From NCBI RefSeq assembly GCF_019236475.1, contig NZ_JAFAIX010000005.1:248001-312000 (forward strand): a stretch of 64,000 nucleotides of DNA, given 5' to 3'. Within the stretch, counting starts at the first letter, position 1. Every line of letters starts with the position of its first letter. This DNA comes from Chitinophaga sp. (GTDB lineage Bacteria > Bacteroidota > Bacteroidia > Chitinophagales > Chitinophagaceae). A program made the translations under genes and the position numbers. The notes beneath the pieces were generated by a model. That model was not told the origin of the DNA, did no database searches, and saw nothing but the letters and a program-made list of their open reading frames with translations. Of the stretch, positions 35,953 through 45,266 are shown piece by piece.

Positions 35953-38082
35953 ATGTCTATTAATAACGACACGATCACCCGATTTAAACATGTTAGTTAC
36001 CTGTGGGATGCAGAAAAAGCCGCATCCATGGCGGGTGATGAAGTAGCCCTACTCATCTATCGTTCCAACCTGCTTGGTGCAGACTTGCGCCTTACCAACT
36101 ACGGAGGTGGCAATACCTCTTGCAAGGCCACTGCCCTCGATCCCCTCACCAATAGAGCAACAGAAGTGATGTGGGTGAAAGGTTCCGGCGGAGATCTCGG
36201 CACCCTCAAAAAAAGCGGCCTGGCTGCATTATACCTCGAAAAGCTCCATCAGCTAAAAAATATCTATAAAGGAAAACAAATGGAAGACGATATGGTGGAA
36301 CTGCTGAACCACTGTATCTACGACCTTCAGTCCAAAGCGCCTTCCATTGATACAACACTCCATGCCTTTTTACCCTTCAAACATATAGACCATCTCCATC
36401 CGGATGCAGCAATTGCAATTGCTGCATCCAAAGATGGAAGAGCCATCACCACCGAATTGTTTAACGGTACCATCGGATGGGTGGAATGGCAACGTCCGGG
36501 GTTTGACCTGGGCCTGCAATTACAGCAATGCCTGGAGGAAAATCCTGGCATCAGAGGCATTATGTTGGGCTCCCATGGCCTATTCACCTGGGGAGATACC
36601 GCCTACGAAAGCTATATCAATACCCTGGAAGTGATTGAACGCTGTGCGGCTTATATCCAAGAACATGAGGGGGTGAAGCGCCCTGTTTTTGGGGGTAAGA
36701 AAATAGATGCCCTATCACCCGTTGATAGAACGAAGCAAGCAGCGGCCCTCGCTCCTATTCTGCGTGGCGCCTGCTCTGGCCATCACCGCATGATTGGTCA
36801 CTTTACAGATGATGAAAGGGTATTGCAATTCATTAATTCACAAGACCTGCCAAGATTAGCCCCTATGGGCACCAGTTGCCCAGACCATTTTTTGCGTACT
36901 AAAATAAGTCCGCTAGTACTGGACCTCGCTGCTACCGCGGACCTCACGCATCCGGCGGAAATCAAACTGCAACTACAACCACAGTTTGACGCCTACCGGA
37001 AGCTATATGAAGAATATTACAATGCCTGCAAACACCCGAACAGTCCCGCTATGAGGGACCCTAACCCAATAGTGATACTCTGGCCGGGAGTAGGTATGTT
37101 CACTTTTGCAAAGGATAAACAGACTGCTCGCGTAGCCGCTGAGTTTTATATCAATGCGATAAACGTGATGCGAGGAGCAGAGGCAATCTCCTCCTATATT
37201 GCGCTACCGCGACAAGAAGCCTTCGACATCGAATACTGGCTGCTGGAAGAAGCAAAGCTGCAACGTATGCCAAAGCCGAAGCCTCTTTCCGGCCGTATTG
37301 CCCTAGTAACAGGCAGCGCTGGCGGTATCGGCAAGGCGATTGCACAGAAATTCGCAGCAGAAGGAGCCGCAGTTGTTATCTGCGACAATGATGCTACCCG
37401 ACTTGAAAATGCAACAACAGCATTCAATATACAATTCGGACGAGATGGATATACTGCTTTCCCGCTGGATGTGACCCGCAAGGAAAATGTAGATGCGATT
37501 TTCAGTCATGCCGCACTGACATTCGGCGGGGTGGATATCGTGGTCAATTGTGCAGGGCTTTCCATTTCCAAACCACTGGATGAACATACAGAGGCCGATT
37601 GGGATCTGCTGTATGATGTACTGGTGAAAGGACAGTTCCTGGTGACACAGGGAGGAGTAGCGGTGATGCGCAAACAACAGATCGGTGGAGACATCCTAAA
37701 TATTGTCAGCAAAAATGCATTGGTATCAGGTCCTAATAATGCCGCCTATGGCTCTGCTAAAGCTGCACAGTTGCATTTGAGTCGCCTCAATGCTGCCGAA
37801 CTAGGTCCCGATCGTATACGCGTCAACGTTGTCAACCCGGATGCCGTTATCTCCGATAGTAAAATCTGGGAAGGCGCCTGGGCGGCAGGACGTGCCAAAG
37901 CATATGGCGTCAAAGTGGAAGAGCTACCTGCATTCTATGCCAGCAGAACATTACTCAATGAAATTATACTGCCGGAAGATATCGCCAATGCTTGTTTTGT
38001 TTTTGTCAGCGGATTGCTGAACAAAGCAACGGGTAACGTGTTGAACGTGGATGGCGGTGTAGCGATGGCTTTTGTGAGATAA
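35953..38082 (+). CDS. rhaEW: Bifunctional rhamnulose-1-phosphate aldolase/lactaldehyde dehydrogenase
   Basis: A 709-residue fusion from ATG 35953 (the frame is open upstream into the rhaT end, but the residues there are not conserved-looking). The N-terminal class II aldolase domain (about 15-390) shows LTNYGGGNTSCK, a histidine-rich LHAFLPFKHIDHLHPDA and MLGSHGLFTWG. The C-terminal short-chain dehydrogenase (about 450-709) has the Rossmann motif ALVTGSAGGIGKAIA and the catalytic segment IVSKNALVSGPNNAAYGSAK. It cleaves L-rhamnulose 1-phosphate to dihydroxyacetone phosphate and L-lactaldehyde and oxidises the latter. The symbol follows the Bacillus naming for this fusion. Confidence 0.92.
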   Translation: MSINNDTITRFKHVSYLWDAEKAASMAGDEVALLIYRSNLLGADLRLTNYGGGNTSCKATALDPLTNRATEVMWVKGSGGDLGTLKKSGLAALYLEKLHQLKNIYKGKQMEDDMVELLNHCIYDLQSKAPSIDTTLHAFLPFKHIDHLHPDAAIAIAASKDGRAITTELFNGTIGWVEWQRPGFDLGLQLQQCLEENPGIRGIMLGSHGLFTWGDTAYESYINTLEVIERCAAYIQEHEGVKRPVFGGKKIDALSPVDRTKQAAALAPILRGACSGHHRMIGHFTDDERVLQFINSQDLPRLAPMGTSCPDHFLRTKISPLVLDLAATADLTHPAEIKLQLQPQFDAYRKLYEEYYNACKHPNSPAMRDPNPIVILWPGVGMFTFAKDKQTARVAAEFYINAINVMRGAEAISSYIALPRQEAFDIEYWLLEEAKLQRMPKPKPLSGRIALVTGSAGGIGKAIAQKFAAEGAAVVICDNDATRLENATTAFNIQFGRDGYTAFPLDVTRKENVDAIFSHAALTFGGVDIVVNCAGLSISKPLDEHTEADWDLLYDVLVKGQFLVTQGGVAVMRKQQIGGDILNIVSKNALVSGPNNAAYGSAKAAQLHLSRLNAAELGPDRIRVNVVNPDAVISDSKIWEGAWAAGRAKAYGVKVEELPAFYASRTLLNEIILPEDIANACFVFVSGLLNKATGNVLNVDGGVAMAFVR

Positions 38083-38158
38083 CAAACGCCTTGTGAATAA
38101 TCCAGTTGCGATATCTCCGATAAATGAAGTATTTTATATGACCTGAAAAATCCCGGTT

Positions 38159-39433
38159 ATGGAAATAGAAAAATACCTGATTGCAGCGTACAATGAACCA
38201 CTGCTGGCAGCTCATAACAAAGCATTCGCCTACATTGCCAGTACAGTGGCCAATACCGAGTCTATCATTGAAAAGTTAAGAGCTTTCCAGGTAGCCATTC
38301 CCAGTTGGGCATTAGGTACCGGTGGTACCCGCTTCGCCCGGTTTGCTGGTGGCGGCGAACCCCGCAACCTGGAAGAAAAAATCATGGACATCGGATTGCT
38401 GCATGCTCTCAACCGCTCCAGTGGCGCTATTTCCTTACATATTCCTTGGGACATCCCATCCAATCCTGCCAATATCAGGGCTTTAGCGGCCCAATACGGC
38501 CTTAGCTTCGATGCGATGAACTCCAACACTTTCCAGGATCAACCAGGGCAGCCACTGAGTTATAAATTCGGTTCTTTGCAACATGTAGACGGCGCCACAC
38601 GGCAACAAGCCATCGACCATAACATCGAAGTCATACAACACGGTATAGCATTAGGCTCCACTTCCCTCACGGTATGGTTGGCAGACGGCTCCTGTTTTCC
38701 AGGGCAACTCAATTTCCGCAAAGCCTTCCAGAACACACTTTCCGGTCTCCAGGAGATTTACAATGCCCTCCCGGAGAACTGGAAAATGTTCGTAGAATAT
38801 AAAGCCTTCGAACCCAATTTCTATTCCACTACAGTGGGTGATTGGGGACAAAGCCTGTTATACGCCAATAAACTAGGTCCTAAAGCCTACACATTGGTAG
38901 ATTTAGGCCACCATCTCCCCAATGCCAACATCGAGCAGATCATTTCGCTTTTGCTGATGGAAGGTAAATTGGGTGGCTTTCACTTCAATGACTCCAAATA
39001 CGGCGATGATGACCTCACCGTGGGCAGCATCAAACCATATCAACTATTCCTCATCTTCAATGAACTAATAGACGGTATGGATAACAAGGGAATGGAACAT
39101 GCCACAGACCTGGGCTGGATGATAGATGCCTCCCATAATGTGAAAGATCCACTGGAAGACCTGATGCAGTCTGTAGAAGCCATCATGCTGGCATATGCCC
39201 AGGCATTATTGGTGGATCGCAGACAACTGGCAGAAGCCCAGAAATTGAATGATGTAGTACGCGCGCAGGAAATATTGCAACAAGCATATCGTACCGATGT
39301 ACGCCCACTAGTGGCCGAAGCCCGCCTTCGCGATGGCGGCGCAATCATGCCACTGAGCGTATTCCGTTCTTGCGAGATAAGGAAAAACCTTATCAAAGAA
39401 CGCGGCGCCGTATCTATCGCAACAGGATTATAA
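38159..39433 (+). CDS. rhaI: L-rhamnose isomerase (TIM-barrel type)
   Basis: A 424-residue cytosolic enzyme of the Pseudomonas stutzeri-type L-rhamnose isomerase family, converting L-rhamnose to L-rhamnulose. Visible metal- and substrate-binding segments include SLHIPWDIPSNPANIRALAA, TVWLADGSCFPGQ, MFVEYKAFEPNFYST, TLVDLGHHLPNANIEQI and GGFHFNDSKYGDDDL. It sits 76 bases after rhaEW and before the kinase, which fixes the rhamnose role. Confidence 0.92.
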   Translation: MEIEKYLIAAYNEPLLAAHNKAFAYIASTVANTESIIEKLRAFQVAIPSWALGTGGTRFARFAGGGEPRNLEEKIMDIGLLHALNRSSGAISLHIPWDIPSNPANIRALAAQYGLSFDAMNSNTFQDQPGQPLSYKFGSLQHVDGATRQQAIDHNIEVIQHGIALGSTSLTVWLADGSCFPGQLNFRKAFQNTLSGLQEIYNALPENWKMFVEYKAFEPNFYSTTVGDWGQSLLYANKLGPKAYTLVDLGHHLPNANIEQIISLLLMEGKLGGFHFNDSKYGDDDLTVGSIKPYQLFLIFNELIDGMDNKGMEHATDLGWMIDASHNVKDPLEDLMQSVEAIMLAYAQALLVDRRQLAEAQKLNDVVRAQEILQQAYRTDVRPLVAEARLRDGGAIMPLSVFRSCEIRKNLIKERGAVSIATGL

Positions 39434-39487
39434 GAAAACCCAAATAGTTCAGCCATTCATGCGTTGGCCCCAAACTTTTTACCAGGC

Positions 39488-40831
39488 ATGAAAAAGACAC
39501 CGGTCATAGTAATCTTTGATGTTGGTAAAACCAACAAAAAATTGTTCCTCTTCGATGAACAGTACCAACTCATTTTTGAACGTACCGCCCGATTCAACGA
39601 AACAACAGATGAAGACGGCGATCCTTGTGAAAATTTGGAAAGTCTCCGCCTCTCTGTATTCGACTCGCTGCGGGAAGTATTCCGCAAAAAAACAGTAGAT
39701 GTAAAAGCAATTAACTTTTCTACCTACGGCGCTAGCTTCGTGTATATTGATGAAGACGGTCGCCCACTAACACCCCTTTACAACTATCTTAAGCCATATC
39801 CTGCTGCACTACAACAGACCTTCTACCGCCAATATGGTGAGCCAGGTCTGTTTTCGGTGCAGACCGCATCTCCCGTACTCGGCAGTCTTAATTCCGGCAT
39901 GCAACTGTATCGCCTCAAATATCAACAACCAGATATCTTCCGCGCTACCCGCTATGCCCTGCATTTGCCACAATACATGAGTTATCTGCTGACGGGCGTT
40001 CCAGCCGCTGATATCACTAGCATTGGCTGTCATACCAATCTTTGGAACTTTGAGGAAAACAAATACCATCATTGGGTATATCAGGAAGGTATATACGAAA
40101 AACTGGCGCCTATCATGCCTGCATCACAGGTATTGCCGCCACTATTCCCAGGAAACACTTACCAGATAGGCACCGGGCTGCATGATAGCTCCGCGGCCTT
40201 GATTCCTTATTTGGTATGTTTTCATGAGCCATTTATACTGCTAAGCACAGGCACCTGGTGTATTAGTCTCAATCCATTTAATCATACGCCATTAACAGCG
40301 GAAGAACTGCAACAAGACTGCCTTTGCTATATGACCTTCCAGGGCAACCCCGTAAAGGCCTCCCGATTATTCGCCGGATATGAACACGAACAACAGGTTA
40401 AACGCATTGCCGCACATTTCGGACAGGCAGCTTTAAGATATCGACATATGGAATATGACCCCAGCATTCCACTGAAACCTGCCGGTAAATTCGAAGAAAG
40501 AGACCTGAACAGCTTCAGCACGGATACCACCGCCTATCATCAACTGCTATTTGACCTGGCTACACGGCAATATCAGGCTACGCGACTGGTCATGAACGAT
40601 GAAAACGTGAAAAGAATTTTTGTAGATGGCGGGTTTGGCAAAAACCAGATATACATGAATATGCTGGCCAAGCTGTTTACAGGAGTAGAAGTATTTGCCG
40701 CTTCCATGGCGCAAGCCACTGCCATGGGCGCCGCGCTGGCTATCCATAGCGCATGGAATTCAAAAAATATCCCCAATGGCATTATAGAGCTGAAATACTA
40801 TGCCGGCGGACTTCCCATTATAGCGGAGTAA
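39488..40831 (+). CDS. rhaB: Rhamnulokinase, FGGY carbohydrate kinase family
   Basis: A 447-residue kinase from ATG 39488. Phosphate-binding segments are IFDVGKTNKKLFLFD at the N-terminus, INFSTYGASFVYIDEDG in the middle, the LSTGTWCISLNP loop, and VDGGFGKNQIYMNML near the end. It phosphorylates L-rhamnulose before aldolase cleavage. Sequence alone gives an FGGY kinase; the substrate comes from operon context. An earlier TTG at 39464 is less likely. It is last in the operon. No rhamnose mutarotase gene is seen nearby. Confidence 0.88.
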   Translation: MKKTPVIVIFDVGKTNKKLFLFDEQYQLIFERTARFNETTDEDGDPCENLESLRLSVFDSLREVFRKKTVDVKAINFSTYGASFVYIDEDGRPLTPLYNYLKPYPAALQQTFYRQYGEPGLFSVQTASPVLGSLNSGMQLYRLKYQQPDIFRATRYALHLPQYMSYLLTGVPAADITSIGCHTNLWNFEENKYHHWVYQEGIYEKLAPIMPASQVLPPLFPGNTYQIGTGLHDSSAALIPYLVCFHEPFILLSTGTWCISLNPFNHTPLTAEELQQDCLCYMTFQGNPVKASRLFAGYEHEQQVKRIAAHFGQAALRYRHMEYDPSIPLKPAGKFEERDLNSFSTDTTAYHQLLFDLATRQYQATRLVMNDENVKRIFVDGGFGKNQIYMNMLAKLFTGVEVFAASMAQATAMGAALAIHSAWNSKNIPNGIIELKYYAGGLPIIAE

Positions 40832-40867
40832 GGTACCATTGATCTGGCCGCCAGTCCTGGTACAAGG

Positions 40868-41590
40868 TTAAGAATTTTTCCCGCTCTCTCCGGAGTCGTT
40901 CAGTCCCATGATTTTGTAAAACCTGGATTTGAAGGTATCACTCACAGGGATTAGTTTATCGCCAATTTTCACTTGTCCCTTTTCAATGAACTCCACCTTT
41001 TCGATGTTCACCATCCACGATTTATGAATACGGCAGATACGCGCCGGGTCCAGCATCTGCTCTAATTCAATAAAAGTATGAAGGGTAAGAATTTTTTCTT
41101 TAGGGGTATAGATACAGCGATATTCCCGCACACCTTCTATGTAGAGAACATCCTGATAAAAGACTTTCTGGCTGCGCCAAGAATTCTGCACCATAAAGAA
41201 ACTTCTTTCCGTACGTGCGTTGGCGTTATCTCTAGCAACCACTTTATCCACCGCCTGGAGGAAACGGGGGAAATCAAAGGGTTTTAGTAGATAGTCTACC
41301 ACATTCAGCTCATATCCCTTTAAAGCATATTTTTCAAATGCAGAGGTAATAATCACGGCAGGAGGCTGTTGCAGCGACCATAACAGTTCAATTCCAGTGA
41401 GTCCTTCCATTTCAATATCCAGAAAAATAAGATCCGTCTTATGTTGTTTCAGGTATTGCAAAGCATCCATACTACTATGGAAAGTCCCTACAAGTTTAAG
41501 GTAGGGAACTTTCTCAACAAACCCGGCCGTCTTTTCCAACGCCAATGGTTCATCTTCAATAATGATACATTCAAGCTGCATCGAGGTCAA
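40868..41590 (-). CDS. LytTR response regulator
   Basis: A 240-residue regulator: the receiver domain (about 6-125) has phospho-accepting Asp58 in LIFLDIEMEGL and Lys in YLLKPFDFP, and a LytTR DNA-binding domain (about 140-232) contains CRIHKSWMVNIEKVEFIEKG. It is co-transcribed with the upstream LytS-type kinase, whose stop overlaps its start by 20 bases. It is convergent with the rhamnose operon. Targets are unknown. Confidence 0.93.
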   Translation of the reverse strand: MTSMQLECIIIEDEPLALEKTAGFVEKVPYLKLVGTFHSSMDALQYLKQHKTDLIFLDIEMEGLTGIELLWSLQQPPAVIITSAFEKYALKGYELNVVDYLLKPFDFPRFLQAVDKVVARDNANARTERSFFMVQNSWRSQKVFYQDVLYIEGVREYRCIYTPKEKILTLHTFIELEQMLDPARICRIHKSWMVNIEKVEFIEKGQVKIGDKLIPVSDTFKSRFYKIMGLNDSGESGKNS

Positions 41591-42635
41591 TTTTTAAATA
41601 CACTTGATAATTGTTCTCTATCACCTCCGTGTTCATGCTATACTTTCCAGGGTACATCAGTTCTAATCGTTGTTGTACCAGCCCTAGTCCCAGACCACCT
41701 TCATCAGCAGATGGTTTCCCAGGTTGAAACAGGTTTTTACAATTAAAGATAATCTGGTTCCCTTCCACGGAAAAATCGAGGGTAATGGCGTCATTCGTCA
41801 GTTTGGTAGACACATGTTTGAAAGCATTTTCAATGATAGGAATAAAGATCATAGGAGCAATCAGCCAGCGGCTGGAATCTCCCGCGATATGAATGCGAAC
41901 GAAATCCTGATTAACAGAGCGGATACGTTGTAAATTGACGTATTCCTCGATATAGTTCAGTTCTATGCCTAGCGGTACCCTATCCGCACCGGATTCATAT
42001 AACATAAAACGTAAAATATGGGAGAGTTTATTGAGATACAAGGAGGCCTTTTCGGGATCCCTGCCGATTAACGCATCAATATTATTGATAGTATTGAACA
42101 GAAAATGCGGACTGGTTCTGGCTTGCAGCAGCTCCTTCTCCATTACTGCATTGTTGCGCTGCAATTCCAGCAAACGGTGCTTGGCATTATGCCATTTTTT
42201 AATGGTGGCAGACAAACTCCCTACTATGGCGGAAGCAGCCATCATCATATAAGCCCCCTGCAGCAAGTAAACTTCTATAAATAGAATCTCCGTAGAATAC
42301 CAGGACCAGATGATCAAAAGCAGTACCGGATAGGCGATCAGAAAAATAAGCGCAACAATATTTTTCCCATTCCACCGGGATCGCCCGTTCTGCACCAATA
42401 CAATTTTCTCCGTAGTGAAAAACGCACGCATACTTACCAGTATATAAAATACGCTTACAAAGGAAGTTCGCTGCAAAATCACCCAATAAGATTCCGGGAT
42501 GCGGCCCTGTAAAAAGGGAGTAGCACGCTGGGAAATCCATGTCCAGAAAGCAAAGACAAATGGCACAGGTACCCAGTAAAGTCGCCTGATAATCGCTCTG
42601 GGCAAATCTTTCTTTAATATCGTTGTGATGTTCAT
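41571..42635 (-). CDS. LytS-type sensor histidine kinase
   Basis: A 354-residue kinase from ATG 42635 (the frame is open further upstream, but that part overlaps the divergent mannosidase signal region and is not kinase-like). Four transmembrane segments lie at about 20-145, a coiled linker follows, and the His_kinase motif SPHFLFNTINNIDAL has phospho-accepting His177. The ATPase domain is near 250-350 (IPIIENAFKH, GGLGLGLVQQRLELMY). No periplasmic sensory domain is evident. It works with the LytTR regulator encoded next to it. Confidence 0.9.
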   Translation of the reverse strand: MNITTILKKDLPRAIIRRLYWVPVPFVFAFWTWISQRATPFLQGRIPESYWVILQRTSFVSVFYILVSMRAFFTTEKIVLVQNGRSRWNGKNIVALIFLIAYPVLLLIIWSWYSTEILFIEVYLLQGAYMMMAASAIVGSLSATIKKWHNAKHRLLELQRNNAVMEKELLQARTSPHFLFNTINNIDALIGRDPEKASLYLNKLSHILRFMLYESGADRVPLGIELNYIEEYVNLQRIRSVNQDFVRIHIAGDSSRWLIAPMIFIPIIENAFKHVSTKLTNDAITLDFSVEGNQIIFNCKNLFQPGKPSADEGGLGLGLVQQRLELMYPGKYSMNTEVIENNYQVYLKIDLDAA

Positions 42636-42821
42636 CCTAAATGTTTTGTTTAACCCAAAACTACCTTCCGTCAAGGGAAACGTTTGCACCCGATTCACCA
42701 ATGTCCCCAAATCATCCTTCAAAACCCCAAAATACACTACAAAGTAATAATGGCTGGTAATTTTCAGGTAATAATCTTGGATATTTCCTATCTTCAATTT
42801 CATAGTTCCCGCTCCCCTAAC

Positions 42822-44201
42822 ATGATGAAACAATTTATCCTCACAACAATAATTCCTTGCCTGCTGGCTATTACCAGTACAGCACAAACTACCACGCCCA
42901 CTGCGGAAGATGTAAAAAATGAATTCGTCCGATCATGGGAAGCGTATCGCACCTATGCTTGGGGCCATGATGTGCTACAACCGTTGACTAAAACCTCTTC
43001 GGATTGGTATAAGGAATCGCTCCACATTTCGCCCATAGATGCCTATAGCACAATGCGGGTAATGCATTTGGACAAATATGCTAAAGAGGTGGAACAATAT
43101 ATCCGAGATAGCGTCAGCTTTGATAAAGATATCTATGTCAAAACCTTTGAGGTGAATATACGTGTATTAGGCGGGTTGCTATGCATGTACCAATTTACGC
43201 GAGATCCCCGTGTCTTACGACAAACAAAAGATTTCGGCGATCGCCTGTTAAAAGCGTTTAAGTCGCCCACTGGCATCCCCTACTACTGGGTAAACCTGAA
43301 AACCGGCGCGGTAAAGGGTTCCAAAGTGAATACTGCCGAAGCCGGCTCTTATTTGTTCGAAATGGGTATCCTCAGTTATTACACCAAAGATCCCAAGTAT
43401 TACCAGGCAGCTAAAAAAGCGAATCTCTATCTCTGGAACAAGCGCTCTACCATAGATCTGGTAGGGGAAGAAATCAATAACGAAACAGGAGAATGGATTA
43501 ACCGCAACAGCTTCATCGGGGCTGGTGTTGATTCCTATTATGAATACATCCTGAAAACTTGGTTACTCTTCAAAGATCCGGATCTGAAGCCTATCTGGGA
43601 CAGGAGCATCATTGCTATCAACCGCTATATGCCAGATCATACTGCCACCGGCATTTGGTATGGTCGCGTCAATATGGATACCGGAGAGCGTACAGCCACC
43701 ACCGTTACCCTCTACGATGCTTTCTGGGCAGGACTGCTCTGTCTTGCCGGCGATACCGCTAGGGCAGCCGTTTTCCAAGATGCCTGGAACGGCTTATGGC
43801 ATAAATACGGCTTGGAGCCTATGGAATATGATTATAGAAAGGGATTGCCTTTTAATCCAGTGTATGATCTAAATCCAGAAATCATTGAGTCGGCCTGGTA
43901 TTTACATTATTTCACTGGCCAGTCTAAATACTTAGCCATGGGCCAGCAATACTACCAGGACATGATTAAATACTGCAAAACCGATATTGCTTTCTCCTCT
44001 ATCGCAGACGTACGTACGAAAAAGCAAAACAATGAGCTCCCTACCTTCTTCTTTGCTGAAACGATGAAGTACTACTATTTACTGTTTGGCGGCAATGATG
44101 CTATTAATCCCGACAATTATGTCTTCAATACAGAAGCCCATCCTTTCCGCAAATCAGGATTCCATCCTATGGAGGTAAAGAAACGCCTGGGCATCCAATA
44201 A
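42822..44201 (+). CDS. Glycoside hydrolase family 47 (alpha-1,2-mannosidase)
   Basis: A 459-residue exported enzyme from ATG 42822, with a signal peptide ending ITSTAQ (about residue 22). GH47 hallmarks are visible: WEAYRTYAWGHDVLQPLTK, the acidic SPIDAYSTMRVM, FEVNIRVLGGLLCMYQFT, GIPYYWVNLKTG, and the C-terminal PTFFFAETMKYYYLLFG followed by YVFNTEAHPF. The catalytic acids are distributed among these segments. It trims alpha-1,2-linked mannose with inversion. This family is mainly eukaryotic but occurs in some Bacteroidota. An lpxR-like gene follows 65 bases later. Confidence 0.88.
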   Translation: MMKQFILTTIIPCLLAITSTAQTTTPTAEDVKNEFVRSWEAYRTYAWGHDVLQPLTKTSSDWYKESLHISPIDAYSTMRVMHLDKYAKEVEQYIRDSVSFDKDIYVKTFEVNIRVLGGLLCMYQFTRDPRVLRQTKDFGDRLLKAFKSPTGIPYYWVNLKTGAVKGSKVNTAEAGSYLFEMGILSYYTKDPKYYQAAKKANLYLWNKRSTIDLVGEEINNETGEWINRNSFIGAGVDSYYEYILKTWLLFKDPDLKPIWDRSIIAINRYMPDHTATGIWYGRVNMDTGERTATTVTLYDAFWAGLLCLAGDTARAAVFQDAWNGLWHKYGLEPMEYDYRKGLPFNPVYDLNPEIIESAWYLHYFTGQSKYLAMGQQYYQDMIKYCKTDIAFSSIADVRTKKQNNELPTFFFAETMKYYYLLFGGNDAINPDNYVFNTEAHPFRKSGFHPMEVKKRLGIQ

Positions 44202-44211
44202 AGACAACCTT

Positions 44212-44219
44212 TATTTTTG
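44212..44219 (+). promoter_or_regulatory. Possible -7 element (TATTTTTG)
   Basis: It matches TAnnTTTG and lies 47 bases before the lipid A deacylase start, a plausible spacing. No clear -33 TTG. Confidence 0.35.
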
Positions 44220-44266
44220 CACCTTGCTGTTAATTACTAATTTAACATGCTGTAACGGCGATTGGC

Positions 44267-45262
44267 ATGAAGACAATTATTCAATGGTGTATTTTGCTGG
44301 GATTGGCCTTTCCCGCAATGGCCCAGGAGAAGCAGGAATACAAGCGAATGTTTAGATTGTATGAAGACAACGACTTCATCAACGTCATTCATTTCAATAA
44401 CGATCAGGCCTATACGAATGGTACTCGCTTCGATTTGTTTTACCTAAAGGATAAGCCTAGCCGATCTATCCTGGATATATGGATGCCAAAGGCTGGTACT
44501 GAAGCTGTAAATACTTATGGCTATAGCTTTATGCAGGTCATGTTTACACCAACCTACCTTACCTGGCCCATTCCAGACCCCGCCGACTACTATTACTCCG
44601 GGGGCTTGTATCTCACCCATTCTCTTCATTCTTCTAATCCTGTTAAGAAATATAACCTGCAAACGGAACTCGTCATGGGAGTCATGGGGCCACCCGCCAT
44701 GGCAAAGGAAACGCAGACATTCTTACACAGTATTTTGGGATATCGTAAACCCGCTGGTTGGGGATACCAATTGAAAACGGATGTCCTGATCAATTTGAAT
44801 TTTATCGTAGAAAAGGAGATCTTGGATTTGGGGCCACATATGCAGATCAGTGGAGGTGCGCAGGGTTTCCTTGGTACTATGCTAGATGGCCTGGGCCTCT
44901 ATTCCAATATCCGTATCGGTTGGATGAAACCCTATTATGATGGCTTTTTTCAGCAGTATAGTAATGGGAGACACGATCACAAGCCCTGGCAACTGTACAC
45001 TACTATTCGACCTAGTATTGCCGCCAATTTCCACAATTCCTTCGTCAATGGCGGCTTATTTACTTCCGTCCCCTATCCCACTGAACAAGCAGACAACCTA
45101 CGTCCTTACTCCCGTAATAAAGTGTTACCACACCTGGATATAGCGCTCACAGGTACTTATATGCATTGGGGATTTTCTCTTGGTCAGAAAACCACGAATC
45201 CTATAGTGAATGGACTGTCAAATAATGAGACGGGGAATTTTAGTGTGTATTATAGTTGGTAA
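44267..45262 (+). CDS. Lipid A deacylase, LpxR family (DUF2219)
   Basis: A 331-residue outer-membrane beta-barrel with a signal peptide ending PAMAQ. The LpxR-family motif NDQAYTNGTRFDLFY follows EDNDFINVIHF at about 32-60; conserved Asn, Asp and Thr of this region form the catalytic and calcium sites in the family. The final residues (FSVYYSW) have the aromatic barrel-end pattern. It would remove 3'-acyloxyacyl chains from lipid A in the outer membrane. It meets the next gene convergently with four bases between stops. Confidence 0.85.
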   Translation: MKTIIQWCILLGLAFPAMAQEKQEYKRMFRLYEDNDFINVIHFNNDQAYTNGTRFDLFYLKDKPSRSILDIWMPKAGTEAVNTYGYSFMQVMFTPTYLTWPIPDPADYYYSGGLYLTHSLHSSNPVKKYNLQTELVMGVMGPPAMAKETQTFLHSILGYRKPAGWGYQLKTDVLINLNFIVEKEILDLGPHMQISGGAQGFLGTMLDGLGLYSNIRIGWMKPYYDGFFQQYSNGRHDHKPWQLYTTIRPSIAANFHNSFVNGGLFTSVPYPTEQADNLRPYSRNKVLPHLDIALTGTYMHWGFSLGQKTTNPIVNGLSNNETGNFSVYYSW

Positions 45263-45266
45263 GAAA

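Noticed and set aside
42684..42821. Earlier start of the GH47 gene
   Set aside because: The signal peptide begins at 42822; the extension is not export-like.
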